Origin: Zoogloea sp. | GTDB lineage: Bacteria; Pseudomonadota; Gammaproteobacteria; Burkholderiales; Rhodocyclaceae | Assembly: GCF_028689785.1 (NCBI RefSeq) | Contig: NZ_JAQVCN010000049.1 | Span: 1-36,230, forward strand | Direction: 5' to 3' | DNA: 36,230 nt | Part shown: piece by piece, positions 16,690 through 25,344 of the stretch | Position numbering within the stretch: the stretch's first letter is position 1 | Layout: each line of letters starts with the position of its first letter | Translations under genes and position numbers: made by a program | Notes under the pieces: generated by a model | The model's input: only the letters and a program-made list of their open reading frames with translations | What the model was told of the DNA's origin: nothing | Databases searched by the model: none

Positions 16690-17070
16690 ATGAAAACCGC
16701 CCACGATCTCGTCACCGCAGCCAAGGCCCTTATCCGTGAAGTCTCCCTCGACGACGCCGAACACGCCATTCGCGAAGCAGATGTGTTGCTGGATGTAAGG
16801 GAGGCGGATGAGTTTGCAGCAGGTCACCTTCCCGGCGCCCTGCACATATCCCGGGGCATGCTGGAGTTCAAACTGGCCGGAACGCCTGAACTGAGCAGCC
16901 GTGATCTGAAAGTGGTGTTGTATTGCAAGACCGGTGGCCGCGCCGCGCTTGCCGCCAAGGCCTTGCTGGACATGGGTTATATCCACGTCCAGTCCCTTGC
17001 GGGTGGCTTTGATGCGTGGGCTGCTGCGGGCCACCCCCTAGCCCGGCCGAGTCTTCCTGCCTTTGATTGA
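16690..17070 (+). CDS. Single-domain rhodanese-like sulfurtransferase
   Basis: The 126-residue protein is one rhodanese domain. DVLLDVREADEFAAGHLPGALHI is the typical first part, and the active-site loop CKTGGR with catalytic Cys79 follows. A six-residue loop is usual for sulfurtransferases of the GlpE/PspE type. There is no signal peptide, so it should be cytoplasmic. The start is the ATG at 16690 with AAGGA eight bases upstream; in-frame ATGs or GTGs further up lie in the control region. It is divergent from the nrd operon and about 150 bases before prc, in the same direction. Its sulfur donor and acceptor cannot be told from the sequence. Confidence 0.85.
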   Translation: MKTAHDLVTAAKALIREVSLDDAEHAIREADVLLDVREADEFAAGHLPGALHISRGMLEFKLAGTPELSSRDLKVVLYCKTGGRAALAAKALLDMGYIHVQSLAGGFDAWAAAGHPLARPSLPAFD

Positions 17071-17221
17071 TCTGTTCGGTCTGGAGCTGGGCAGAAACTG
17101 AAATTTTGTTGCCTGCCCGGTTCTTTTGAAGAACGTCCACACGATTTAGCTGTCGACTGGGGCTATGGAAGCATGTAGTTTCAGGCCGCTAGGCTATCAA
17201 CGAACGTTGTGGAGTAATTGA

Positions 17222-19372
17222 GTGAAGAAAAGGCTGATCTGGGCCCTGGTGGCAACCGCATTTGCTACACCTGCCATCTCGCTGGAGGCCCCGGCTGCAT
17301 CCCCCCGCCTTGCGCCAACCATTGAACAGGCCCAGACGGCTTACCTGAGCTCCCAGCTGCTGGGGCGCTATCACTACAAGAGCCAGCCCCTTGATGACGC
17401 CATGTCGGAGAAGATCTTCGACCGCTACCTCAAGGCCCTCGATCCGGAGCGATTGTTCTTCACCCAGGCCGACATCGACGGTTTTTCGGACGCCCGCACG
17501 CGCCTTGATGACGCGATCCAGCGGGGCAATCTGGCCATTCCCTTTGCCATTTTCCAGCGTTACGAGCAGCGCACCGTCGAGCGCCTGACCTATGCCCGTG
17601 AGGTACTCAAGCAGGGTTTCGAGTTTGAAACCAAGGAGAGCTACCCCTACCTCCGCGAAAAGGCGCCGTGGCCGAAGGATGACGTGGAAGTCCGCGACCT
17701 GTGGCGCAAGCGCGTCAAGAACGACTGGTTGCGCCTCAAGCTTGCCGGCAAGGACGACAAGACGATCCGCGAGACCCTCGAAAAGCGTTATGACAATTAT
17801 CTGGCCCGGGCGGCGCGCAACAAGAGCGACGATGTCTTCCAGATCTTCATGAACGCTTACGCCATGTCCATCGAGCCCCATACCAATTACCTGGGACGTA
17901 GCGCATCGGACGACTTCGACATTTCGATGCGCCTGTCCCTGGTGGGTATCGGTGCCGTGCTGCAAGAACGAGACGAGTACATCACGATCCGCGAACTGGT
18001 GCCGGGTGGTCCGGCTGCCAAATCCGGAAAGCTGGCCGTCGGCGATCGCATCGTCGGTGTCGGTCAGGCTGACGGGCAGATCAGCGATGTGGTTGGCGCG
18101 AGAGTGGATGAGGTTGTCAAATTGATCCGCGGGGCCAAGGACACGCGGGTTGTGCTGGATATCCTGCCTGCGGATGCCGGCCCGGATGGCAAACACAAGC
18201 CGGTGGCCCTGGTGCGTGACAAGATCAAGCTTGAGGAGCAGGCGGCCCGAAAGTCCGTCATCCGGGTTGGTGATGGCCCTGCCCTGCGCAAGATCGGAGT
18301 GATCACCCTCCCCGCCTTTTATGAGGACTTCGAAGGCCGGCGCCGAGGCGACAAGAATTTTCGCAGTGCCAGCCGTGACGTCGTTCGACTGATCGACGAG
18401 CTGAAAAAAGAGAAGGTTGACGGCTTGCTGGTCGATTTGCGCAACAACGGTGGTGGTTCCTTGCGTGAGGCCGTCGAACTCACCGGACTCTTCATCGACA
18501 AGGGGCCGGTGGTGCAGCAGCGCCGGCCGGACGGCAAGATCGGCGTGGAGAGCGATGAAAATGCCGGTGTGGCCTGGGCGGGGCCGATGGCGATCATGAT
18601 CAACCGGGGGTCCGCATCCGCGTCGGAGATCTTTGCGGCTGCCCTGCAGGACTACGGCCGTGCGCCCATCATCGGCGAGCAGAGTTTTGGCAAGGGCACG
18701 GTGCAGACCCTGATCAACCTCGACGAAGTGGCCAAGAACGACAAGCCAAAGTTTGGTGATCTGAAGATGACGGTGGCCCAGTTTTTCCGGGTCAATGGTG
18801 GTACCACCCAGCTCAAGGGCGTGATGCCCGACATCCGCTTCCCCTCCATCGCCGACCCTGACTCCCAGGGGGAATCCAGCTACGACAATGCGCTGCCCTG
18901 GACACAGATCGACGCGGCCAGCTATCGCCCGGTAGGCACGCTGAAGAACATTGTTCCTGCGCTGCAAAGCCGGCATCAGGCTCGCATCGCCAAGGACAAG
19001 AGCTTTCAGGCATTGCTGGAAGATGTGGCTGAGTTCAACCGACTCCGCGAGAGTCGTTCGATCTCGCTGAATGAAGCCGAGCGACGCAAGGAGAAAGACG
19101 TGCGGGAGGCACGACTCAAGGCCAGGGAAAAGATTGACGGCAAGGATAAGCTGACCGCCGCCTTGCGGGATGATGGCCTTCAGGTCGGTGAGCGTAGCCT
19201 GGCAGCGGATCTGGCCGCAGAAAAGGCTCGCAAGGAGGTCAAGGACGTGCTGCTGGATGAGGCGGCGCGTATCGTGGCCGATGAGGCGGATCTACTGACT
19301 GCCGCCCGTCCGCAGCTGGCTCTGAGGGAAAAGCAGAAAAACCTGGTTCAACCGGCAGAGGCGGTACGTTAA
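17222..19372 (+). CDS. prc: Prc/Tsp carboxy-terminal processing periplasmic protease
   Basis: Prc trims or degrades periplasmic proteins from their C-termini, including lipoproteins and peptidoglycan hydrolases. The 716-residue product has a signal peptide (first about 23 residues), an N-terminal helical domain, a PDZ domain (about 235-320, ELVPGGPAAKSGKLAVGDRI), the S41 serine-protease core and the C-terminal Prc domain. By alignment with E. coli Prc the nucleophile is Ser466 in GSASASEIF and the base is Lys491 in SFGKGTVQ. The start is a GTG at 17222 with GGAG seven bases upstream. It ends tail to tail with the next minus-strand gene, sharing the bases TTAA. Confidence 0.93.
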   Translation: MKKRLIWALVATAFATPAISLEAPAASPRLAPTIEQAQTAYLSSQLLGRYHYKSQPLDDAMSEKIFDRYLKALDPERLFFTQADIDGFSDARTRLDDAIQRGNLAIPFAIFQRYEQRTVERLTYAREVLKQGFEFETKESYPYLREKAPWPKDDVEVRDLWRKRVKNDWLRLKLAGKDDKTIRETLEKRYDNYLARAARNKSDDVFQIFMNAYAMSIEPHTNYLGRSASDDFDISMRLSLVGIGAVLQERDEYITIRELVPGGPAAKSGKLAVGDRIVGVGQADGQISDVVGARVDEVVKLIRGAKDTRVVLDILPADAGPDGKHKPVALVRDKIKLEEQAARKSVIRVGDGPALRKIGVITLPAFYEDFEGRRRGDKNFRSASRDVVRLIDELKKEKVDGLLVDLRNNGGGSLREAVELTGLFIDKGPVVQQRRPDGKIGVESDENAGVAWAGPMAIMINRGSASASEIFAAALQDYGRAPIIGEQSFGKGTVQTLINLDEVAKNDKPKFGDLKMTVAQFFRVNGGTTQLKGVMPDIRFPSIADPDSQGESSYDNALPWTQIDAASYRPVGTLKNIVPALQSRHQARIAKDKSFQALLEDVAEFNRLRESRSISLNEAERRKEKDVREARLKAREKIDGKDKLTAALRDDGLQVGERSLAADLAAEKARKEVKDVLLDEAARIVADEADLLTAARPQLALREKQKNLVQPAEAVR

Positions 19373-19821
19373 GAGGCCTGCCGAGCCGCAGTGCTGCGCG
19401 GGCGGGATGCCTCGGTGTCCTGCCCGTCGTCCAGAAGGCTGCGATAACGCGCAACTCCCTTCAGGGTGGTCGGGACAAGCTCCTGGATGACGGACCATAC
19501 CTGATTGCGCCATTCCCGGGCTGGGCCTGAGTGGGAAAAGTGCATTGCCTCCCAGCGCGCCCACGGTACGTCGGGCATGTCCGCCTTGTCTGCATCGGGG
19601 AGCGCAAGAACGCTCTCACGCATCATCTCCAGGGCCGCCATCATTTCTTCACGCAAGGCCGGCGGCCCAAACAGGGCTTCCTTGTCACGGTTCGCAACGC
19701 ATCGCCCGATCGCCTCCGCCGCATCCTGAAGATTACCCAGCAAAGCACCGCGCAAGACCTGTGCGCGGTGGCGCGGACGGTGAGCAGGTGTTGTATCTGG
19801 ACGGGGCAGGAGGTGCGACAT
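19369..19821 (-). CDS. Hypothetical protein, about 150 residues
   Basis: I do not recognise this protein. It is rich in Arg, Ala and Leu with a helical middle part (ALREEMMAALEMMRESVLALP) followed by a tryptophan-rich segment (DVPWARWEAMHF and EWRNQVWSVIQELV) and a polar tail. There is no signal peptide or membrane segment. Its stop TTA (19369-19371, read on the minus strand) is shared with the prc TAA, so the genes are convergent and overlap by four bases. The ribosome-binding site before the ATG at 19821 is weak, and the frame is supported mainly by length and the patterned composition. The start could lie a few codons inside. Confidence 0.55.
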   Translation of the reverse strand: MSHLLPRPDTTPAHRPRHRAQVLRGALLGNLQDAAEAIGRCVANRDKEALFGPPALREEMMAALEMMRESVLALPDADKADMPDVPWARWEAMHFSHSGPAREWRNQVWSVIQELVPTTLKGVARYRSLLDDGQDTEASRPRSTAARQAS

Positions 19822-20003
19822 GGGGTGGTTTTTCCGGTAAAGGGCTCCGGCCAGGGCCGGGAAAATCCGTGACGGGCTTCTTCCGTCTTACGGGGGCCGA
19901 ATTGTATCCCCTTCATATGACAGGGAAAAGTTAAGGCTGTAAGCCCATGTGACAAGCGCCACAAGCGCCAGGCAAGGGGGCTGAGAGGCTTCTGGCTGCG
20001 GTC

Positions 20004-20037
20004 AAAAAAACAATGGCGACCCCGAAGGATCGCCATT
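20004..20037 (-). terminator. Intrinsic terminator of hupB
   Basis: On the minus strand AATGGCGATCC and GGGTCGCCATT form an 11-pair stem (one G-U) closed by a TTCG tetraloop, followed by TTGTTTTTTT. It lies about 47 bases after the hupB stop. Confidence 0.93.
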
Positions 20038-20084
20038 CCTGAAGTGTGCCCGACAATCAGCCGGGCTCATTCCGCAGGGCGGGT

Positions 20085-20360
20085 TCAGCTGTTCACCGCA
20101 TCCTTCAGCTTGGAGCCGGCGGAGAACTTGGGCTGCTTGGAGGCCGCGATCTGGATCTCGGCGCCCGTCTGCGGGTTGCGACCGACGCGGGCAGCACGTT
20201 CGCCGACGGCGAAGGTGCCGAAACCAACGAGAGTCACGCTTTCGCCCTTGGCGAGGGCTTCGGTGATGATTTCCATCACGCCGTCAACGGCACGGCCGGC
20301 GTCGGCCTTGGTCAAACCACTTTTGCCTGCCAGCGCATCGATCAGTTCAGTCTTGTTCAT
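20085..20360 (-). CDS. hupB: HupB-like HU DNA-binding protein
   Basis: HU is a small dimeric nucleoid protein that bends DNA. The 91 residues match the HU family throughout: [21 protein letters not shown] at the start, [21 protein letters not shown] in the DNA-binding arm, and the closing helix. IHF-specific features are absent. The start is the ATG at 20360; the ribosome-binding site is weak. It follows radA on the same strand after about 190 bases, which hold its own likely promoter, and it ends with a strong terminator, so it is probably a single-gene unit. Several HU copies per genome are usual. Confidence 0.95.
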   Translation of the reverse strand: MNKTELIDALAGKSGLTKADAGRAVDGVMEIITEALAKGESVTLVGFGTFAVGERAARVGRNPQTGAEIQIAASKQPKFSAGSKLKDAVNS

Positions 20361-20551
20361 AGCTCGTAATGGGTAGGTGATAAAAATGGGTGGATACAGG
20401 AGCTGAGGCAGGTGACGCTTTGCGCCTCAAGCGCGCTACAACACCCGCGGGCAGTAGCTTACATTGCTCTTTTCCGCCTGTGGCGCGAATCTCAAGGTTT
20501 TCCGGGGTTTTCCGCCGTGTTCCGGCACAAAAGGCATAAATCCGCAGTCCG

Positions 20552-21928
20552 TCAGCCGTTCGCCAGCTCCCGCAAACGCTCCAGGGCTTCCTCTATGCGC
20601 TCCACGGCGATCACCTGCATCCCGGCAATGTCCTGCTTCGGCGCGTTGGCACGGGGCACCAGGGCCACGGTAAAGCCCAGTTTGGCGGATTCCTTGAGGC
20701 GCTCCTGGCCCCGGGGAGCCGGGCGGATCTCGCCAGCAAGGCCAACCTCACCGAAGACCACCAGCTGTCGTGGCAAGGGGCGATTGGTGAGGGAAGAGAC
20801 GATGGCCAGCAGCACAGCCAGATCGGCTGCCGGTTCAGCGATCTTGACGCCGCCGACGGCATTCACAAAGACATCCTGGTCAAAGCACACGACGCCCGCG
20901 TGCCGGTGCAGCACGGCCAGCAGCATGGCCAGGCGGTTCTGCTCCAGCCCCACCGAGAGCCGCCGCGGGCTCGGGCTGTGGGCGCTATCCACCAGGGCCT
21001 GGATCTCCACGAGTAGCGGCCGGGTGCCCTCCTGGGTGACCAGCACGCAGGAGCCGGCTACCTGCTGTCCGTGCTGGGACAGGAAGATTGCCGAGGGGTT
21101 GGAGACCCCCTTTAGCCCCTTCTCGGTCATGGCGAACACCCCCAGTTCGTTCACCGCCCCGAAACGGTTCTTGAAGGCCCGCACCAGCCGGAAGCTGGAG
21201 TGGGTGTCACCTTCGAAATAGAGCACAGTGTCGACGATATGTTCGAGAACCCTTGGCCCGGCCAGGGCGCCGTCCTTGGTCACATGGCCGACCATGATCA
21301 GTGTGGTACCGCTCTGTTTGGCAAAGCGCGTCAACTGGGCCGCGCATTCCCGCACCTGGGCCACCGAGCCCGGGGCTGAGCCGAGGCTTTCGGAGTAGAT
21401 GGTCTGGATGGAGTCCACGACCGCCACGTCGGGTTTCAGATCCCGCAGGGTGCCGAGAATGCGTTCGAGGTTGATCTCGGGCAGGAGTTGCAGGCCACCT
21501 GCCTCCAGTTGCAGGCGCCCTGCCCTCAGTGCCACCTGCTCGGCTGATTCCTCACCGCTTACATACAAGGCCTTGAGATGCCCCGAAAGCAGCGACAGAG
21601 CCTGCAGCAACAGGGTTGACTTGCCAATGCCCGGATCACCGCCGATCAGCACGACGCCGCCTGGCACCAGCCCGCCCCCCAGTACCCGGTCGAACTCGTC
21701 GATGCCCGTGGGCACCCGGGGTGACTCCCGGGGGCTGATGTCGGCCAGTGTCTGCAGGCGGCCGCTGTCGCCGGCCAAGGCGCTGAAGCGCTTGGCGACA
21801 GGGGCTTCGGGCTCGATCACGGACTCGACGAGGGTGTTCCAGGCTTTGCAGTGGGGGCATTGCCCCTGCCAGCGGGGCGATTTGCCTCCGCACTCAGAAC
21901 AGACGTGCTCGGTCTTTGCCTTGGCCAT
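20552..21928 (-). CDS. radA: RadA, DNA repair helicase-like ATPase
   Basis: RadA drives branch migration during homologous recombination. The 458-residue protein has the N-terminal C4 zinc finger (Cys10, Cys13, Cys24, Cys27), a RecA-like core with Walker A GGDPGIGKST (96-105), the RadA signature KNRFG (253-257), and the C-terminal Lon-protease-like domain without catalytic function. The start ATG at 21928 is 5 bases after the alr stop, so radA is in an operon with alr. Confidence 0.96.
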   Translation of the reverse strand: MAKAKTEHVCSECGGKSPRWQGQCPHCKAWNTLVESVIEPEAPVAKRFSALAGDSGRLQTLADISPRESPRVPTGIDEFDRVLGGGLVPGGVVLIGGDPGIGKSTLLLQALSLLSGHLKALYVSGEESAEQVALRAGRLQLEAGGLQLLPEINLERILGTLRDLKPDVAVVDSIQTIYSESLGSAPGSVAQVRECAAQLTRFAKQSGTTLIMVGHVTKDGALAGPRVLEHIVDTVLYFEGDTHSSFRLVRAFKNRFGAVNELGVFAMTEKGLKGVSNPSAIFLSQHGQQVAGSCVLVTQEGTRPLLVEIQALVDSAHSPSPRRLSVGLEQNRLAMLLAVLHRHAGVVCFDQDVFVNAVGGVKIAEPAADLAVLLAIVSSLTNRPLPRQLVVFGEVGLAGEIRPAPRGQERLKESAKLGFTVALVPRANAPKQDIAGMQVIAVERIEEALERLRELANG

Positions 21929-21933
21929 CCGCC

Positions 21934-23013
21934 CTACCCCTTCAATACGCGCACCGGAACCCGGGCTGCCAAGGCACAGAACAGCTCATAGCTGATGGTG
22001 CCGGCGGCGTTGGCTACCTCGTCGGCGGCCAGCCCGTCGCCCCACAGGGTTACTGGAGAGCCGACGCCCGCTTCGTCCAGATGGGTAAGATCGCAGGCCA
22101 GCATGTCCATGGACACACGCCCCAGGGTCCGGGTGCGTCGCCCACCTACCAGGATCGGCGTGCCGGTAGGTGCATGGCGGGGGTAGCCGTCAGCGTAGCC
22201 GCAGGCCACAACCCCGATACGCATCGGCCCGGGCGCCTCGAAGGTGCCACCGTAGCCTACCCGTTCGCCGACGCTCAGGCTTTGCACGCCGATGATCTCG
22301 CTGTTCAGGGTCATCACCGGCTTCAGCCCCAGGGCTTCGGCGCTGTGCAGGTCGGGCATGGGTGAAGCGCCGTAAAGCATGATGCCCGGCCGCACCACCT
22401 GCCCGGCCGCTTCGGGAAAACGCAGCAGAGCCGCCGAATTGGCCAGGCTTACGGGCAGATCGAGCCCCTTGGTGCTGGCTCTGAAGCGGGCCATCTGCGG
22501 AGCGATGCCGGCCTCGTCATCGGCCCGGGCAAAGTGCGTCATCAACGTGATGCTGCGCACCCAGGCCAGGGCGCGGAGGCGCGCCAGTACGGCGCCCAGG
22601 GCATCGCCGGCAAAACCCAGGCGGTTCATGCCCGAATTGATCTTGAGCATCACGTCGATGGGGCTGCCAAGCGCGGCTCTCTCCAGCATAGTCAGCTGGG
22701 CCTCGCTGTGAACGGTGGGCGTCAGGCCCAATGCGACGATATCGGTCAGATCCGAAGGTTCGAAAAACCCCTCAAGCAGCACGATGGGCTGGGTCAGGCC
22801 CGCCGCCCGTAGGGCCCGTGCTTCGACCAGATCGAGCAGGGCAAAGCCGTCGGCGATCGGGCCCAGCGCTTGAATGACATGGTTCAGGCCATGCCCGTAG
22901 GCGTTGGCCTTGATAACTGCGTAAGCTTTGGCCTGCCCAGCCTTGCTGCGGGCGAGAGCGTAGTTGTGACGCAGGGCTTCCAGATTGATGGACGCGCGAA
23001 TCGGACGAGGCAT
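21934..23013 (-). CDS. alr: Alanine racemase
   Basis: Alr makes D-alanine for peptidoglycan from L-alanine with PLP. The 359-residue protein has the PLP-binding lysine Lys35 in VIKANAYGHG, the LKINSGMNRLGF segment, RPGIMLYGASP, and the catalytic tyrosine Tyr252 in VGYGGTF from the partner subunit. The start is the ATG at 23013. The gap to the upstream LysR gene is 4 bases and to radA 5 bases, so the three genes form one transcription unit. A paralogue such as dadX is possible elsewhere; the pathway of use (biosynthesis or D-alanine catabolism) cannot be told. Confidence 0.94.
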   Translation of the reverse strand: MPRPIRASINLEALRHNYALARSKAGQAKAYAVIKANAYGHGLNHVIQALGPIADGFALLDLVEARALRAAGLTQPIVLLEGFFEPSDLTDIVALGLTPTVHSEAQLTMLERAALGSPIDVMLKINSGMNRLGFAGDALGAVLARLRALAWVRSITLMTHFARADDEAGIAPQMARFRASTKGLDLPVSLANSAALLRFPEAAGQVVRPGIMLYGASPMPDLHSAEALGLKPVMTLNSEIIGVQSLSVGERVGYGGTFEAPGPMRIGVVACGYADGYPRHAPTGTPILVGGRRTRTLGRVSMDMLACDLTHLDEAGVGSPVTLWGDGLAADEVANAAGTISYELFCALAARVPVRVLKG

Positions 23014-23017
23014 GGTT

Positions 23018-23932
23018 TCAGGCTTTATCAGTGGCGCACATGCGGCCGATTTCCTCGGTGACGAAATCGGCGAAGGTATTGACCAGACGGGAGCGGAACT
23101 TATCCTTCAACAGGATGACTTCCAGCGGGGTGTACAGCCGTGGCGACAGGGGCACGCCCACCAGCCTGCCAGCGGTAACGGCGCTACGGATGGCTGCGCT
23201 TGAGGCGATGGCAATACCAAAGCCCTGGGCCGCCATGTGCTTGACGGTGGACAGGCTGCCCAGTTCGGCGGCCACATTCAGGTCCTCCTGGGGAATGCCC
23301 GCCGAGTTGAAGAACTGATCCACGAGATCGCGGATGGCGTTGCCGGGCTCCCGGTGCAGGAGCGGATAGGCCACCAACTGCTCTGCCCGTACCGACTTGG
23401 CGGTGGCCAGGGGATGGTCGGGAGCAACGATCAGTTGCAACTCGTCGCGGCCGGCGCTGCGCCTGTCCAGGGTGGGCTGCTCGGTGATGATCTCTATCAG
23501 GCCCACATCGAGGTTGCGGTCCATCACCCTGCTCTCGATGAGCTGGGAATTGCCGACCGAGACCCGGGGCACCACCCGCGGATAGCGCCGCTTGAAGCCT
23601 TCGAGCAGGTAGGGCAGCCAGTAGCCGGCGATGGTGGTGCTGGTGCCCAGATGCAGAATGCCGGAGAGCTCGTCGGTGAGTTCGGAGACCCGGGACTCGA
23701 GTTCTTCGGTGAGGCCAAGGATGCGCTCGGCGTAGGCCATGACCAGCTCACCGGCAGAGGTGAGGGTGACCCGCCCGTGGCCCCGGTCAAAGAGCCGGGT
23801 GTTGAACTGCTCTTCCAGCTGCTTGATCTGGAAAGTCACGGCGGGCTGGGTCATGAACAAGGCTTCTGCAGCCCGGGTGAAGGACCCGTGCCGCGCCACC
23901 GCGTGGAAAACCTGGAGACGTCGATCGGCCAT
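23018..23932 (-). CDS. LysR-type transcriptional regulator
   Basis: The 304-residue protein has a LysR winged helix (1-60, RHGSFTRAAEALFMTQPAVTFQIKQLE split across the helices) and a type 2 periplasmic-binding-like sensing domain (about 90-295). The sequence looks like the CysB/CbbR-style group, but I cannot assign a ligand. It is the first gene of a unit with alr and radA, separated by only 4 bases from alr, and it is divergent from lplT. A palindrome just before its start suggests autoregulation. A role in controlling the divergent lplT gene is possible but unproven. Confidence 0.85.
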   Translation of the reverse strand: MADRRLQVFHAVARHGSFTRAAEALFMTQPAVTFQIKQLEEQFNTRLFDRGHGRVTLTSAGELVMAYAERILGLTEELESRVSELTDELSGILHLGTSTTIAGYWLPYLLEGFKRRYPRVVPRVSVGNSQLIESRVMDRNLDVGLIEIITEQPTLDRRSAGRDELQLIVAPDHPLATAKSVRAEQLVAYPLLHREPGNAIRDLVDQFFNSAGIPQEDLNVAAELGSLSTVKHMAAQGFGIAIASSAAIRSAVTAGRLVGVPLSPRLYTPLEVILLKDKFRSRLVNTFADFVTEEIGRMCATDKA

Positions 23933-23935
23933 GGT

Positions 23936-23954
23936 TCATAAATCCGGTTTATGA
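23936..23954. promoter_or_regulatory. Palindrome with T-N11-A motif, probable LysR-type operator
   Basis: TCATAAA (23936-23942) and TTTATGA (23948-23954) are perfect 7-base arms around TCCGG. The centre fits the LysR-family T-N11-A rule. It begins 4 bases upstream of the LysR start, so binding would block its own expression; it also faces the lplT gene. Confidence 0.55.
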
Positions 23955-24058
23955 GTACCCCATTGAATCACAACATTGATCCGTCCGCCAGAACCGACAT
24001 GACCTTCGTGGTATAAAGCGCGGTCCGTCAAATTCACCGAGCTTCCATCTCCCCTGCG

Positions 24059-25321
24059 ATGCCCTTCGGTTTCTACATGATCATGGCGGCGCAGTTCTTC
24101 TCTGCGCTGGCCGACAATGCCCTGTTGATCGCCTCCATCTATGTACTCAGGGAGATGCAGGCCCCCCAGGAATACGAACCGCTGCTGAAGCTGTTCTTCA
24201 CCCTGTCGTATGTGCTGCTGGCGGCCTTTGTCGGGGCGTTTGCCGACTCCATGCCCAAGTGGCGGGTCATGCTGATCAGCAACACCATCAAGATCGGGGG
24301 TTGTTCGCTGATGTTTTTCGGGGTGCACCCCCTTGCCGCCTACGCCATCGTCGGGCTGGGGGCGGCGGCCTACTCCCCGGCCAAATACGGCATCCTCACC
24401 GAATATCTGCCCCATCGCCTGTTGGTGGTGGCCAATGGCTGGATCGAGGGCCTCACGGTTGGCGCCATCATCCTGGGCACACTGGTAGGTGGCCTGCTCA
24501 TCAAGCCGTCTTTCTCCCAGGCCCTGCTGGGCTTTGACCTGCCCTTTATCGACACCGGCGTCGACACCGTTCCCGAGATGGCCTTGTGCGTTATCGGCCT
24601 GCTTTACCTGCTGGCTGCGCTTTTCAACCTCAAGGTGCCGGATACCGGCGTTGACCACAAGGTTCTGAAGAAAAACCCGATTTACCTCATTCACGATTTC
24701 AACCATTGCCTCCGCCTGCTGTGGCGGGACAAGCTCGGTCAGATTTCCCTCGCCACCACTACCCTGTTCTGGGGCGCTGGCGCCACCCTGCAGTTCATCG
24801 TGATCAAGTGGGCAGAGCAGGCCCTGCACCTGGATCTCTCCAAGGCCTCGATGCTGCAGGGGGTGGTCGCCGTCGGCGTGGCAATCGGTGCAGTGATGGC
24901 TGCGCGCCTGGTGTCCATGCGCTCGTCGGTCAAGGTGATCCCCCTGGGGATCGCCATGGGGGTGATCGTCAATGTGATGATCTTCGTCACCGACATGAGC
25001 CTGGCCATGGTGCTCATGGTGCTGATCGGCGGCCTCTCCGGCTTCTTCGTGGTGCCCATGAACGCGCTGTTGCAGCACCGGGGGCACATCTTGATGGGAG
25101 CGGGTCACTCCATCGCCGTACAGAACTTCAACGAGAACCTCTCCATCCTGATCATGACCGGGATCTACGCTTTCCTGATCAGCTCCGGCGTTTCCATCAA
25201 CACGGTGGTGGTGGCCTTCGGGCTGTTTGTGGCTGGCACCATGTACATGGTCAAACGCCGCCACGCTGCCAATCAGCGCGAGTTCGATTCCGTTTCCGAA
25301 CTGGATGACGTGCGCCACTGA
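24059..25321 (+). CDS. lplT: LplT, lysophospholipid transporter
   Basis: LplT is a major-facilitator-type inner-membrane flippase that moves lysophospholipids inward for re-acylation. The 420-residue protein has about 12 hydrophobic segments, starting MIMAAQFFSALADNALLIA, and the LplT-typical stretches AAYSPAKYGILTEYLP and VANGWIEGLTVGAIILG. Partner acyltransferase domains (Aas) are not adjacent. The start at 24059 has a weak ribosome-binding site; a TATAAA at 24012-24017 could be its -10. It is divergent from the LysR-type gene and convergent with the response regulator gene. Confidence 0.88.
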   Translation: MPFGFYMIMAAQFFSALADNALLIASIYVLREMQAPQEYEPLLKLFFTLSYVLLAAFVGAFADSMPKWRVMLISNTIKIGGCSLMFFGVHPLAAYAIVGLGAAAYSPAKYGILTEYLPHRLLVVANGWIEGLTVGAIILGTLVGGLLIKPSFSQALLGFDLPFIDTGVDTVPEMALCVIGLLYLLAALFNLKVPDTGVDHKVLKKNPIYLIHDFNHCLRLLWRDKLGQISLATTTLFWGAGATLQFIVIKWAEQALHLDLSKASMLQGVVAVGVAIGAVMAARLVSMRSSVKVIPLGIAMGVIVNVMIFVTDMSLAMVLMVLIGGLSGFFVVPMNALLQHRGHILMGAGHSIAVQNFNENLSILIMTGIYAFLISSGVSINTVVVAFGLFVAGTMYMVKRRHAANQREFDSVSELDDVRH

Positions 25322-25344
25322 GGCGCAGCCCCGGCCATCAACAG

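Noticed and set aside
17189-18976. Long open frame on the minus strand, opposite prc
   Set aside because: Prc motifs on the plus strand are complete; the opposite frame shows no family motif and is a by-product of codon bias.
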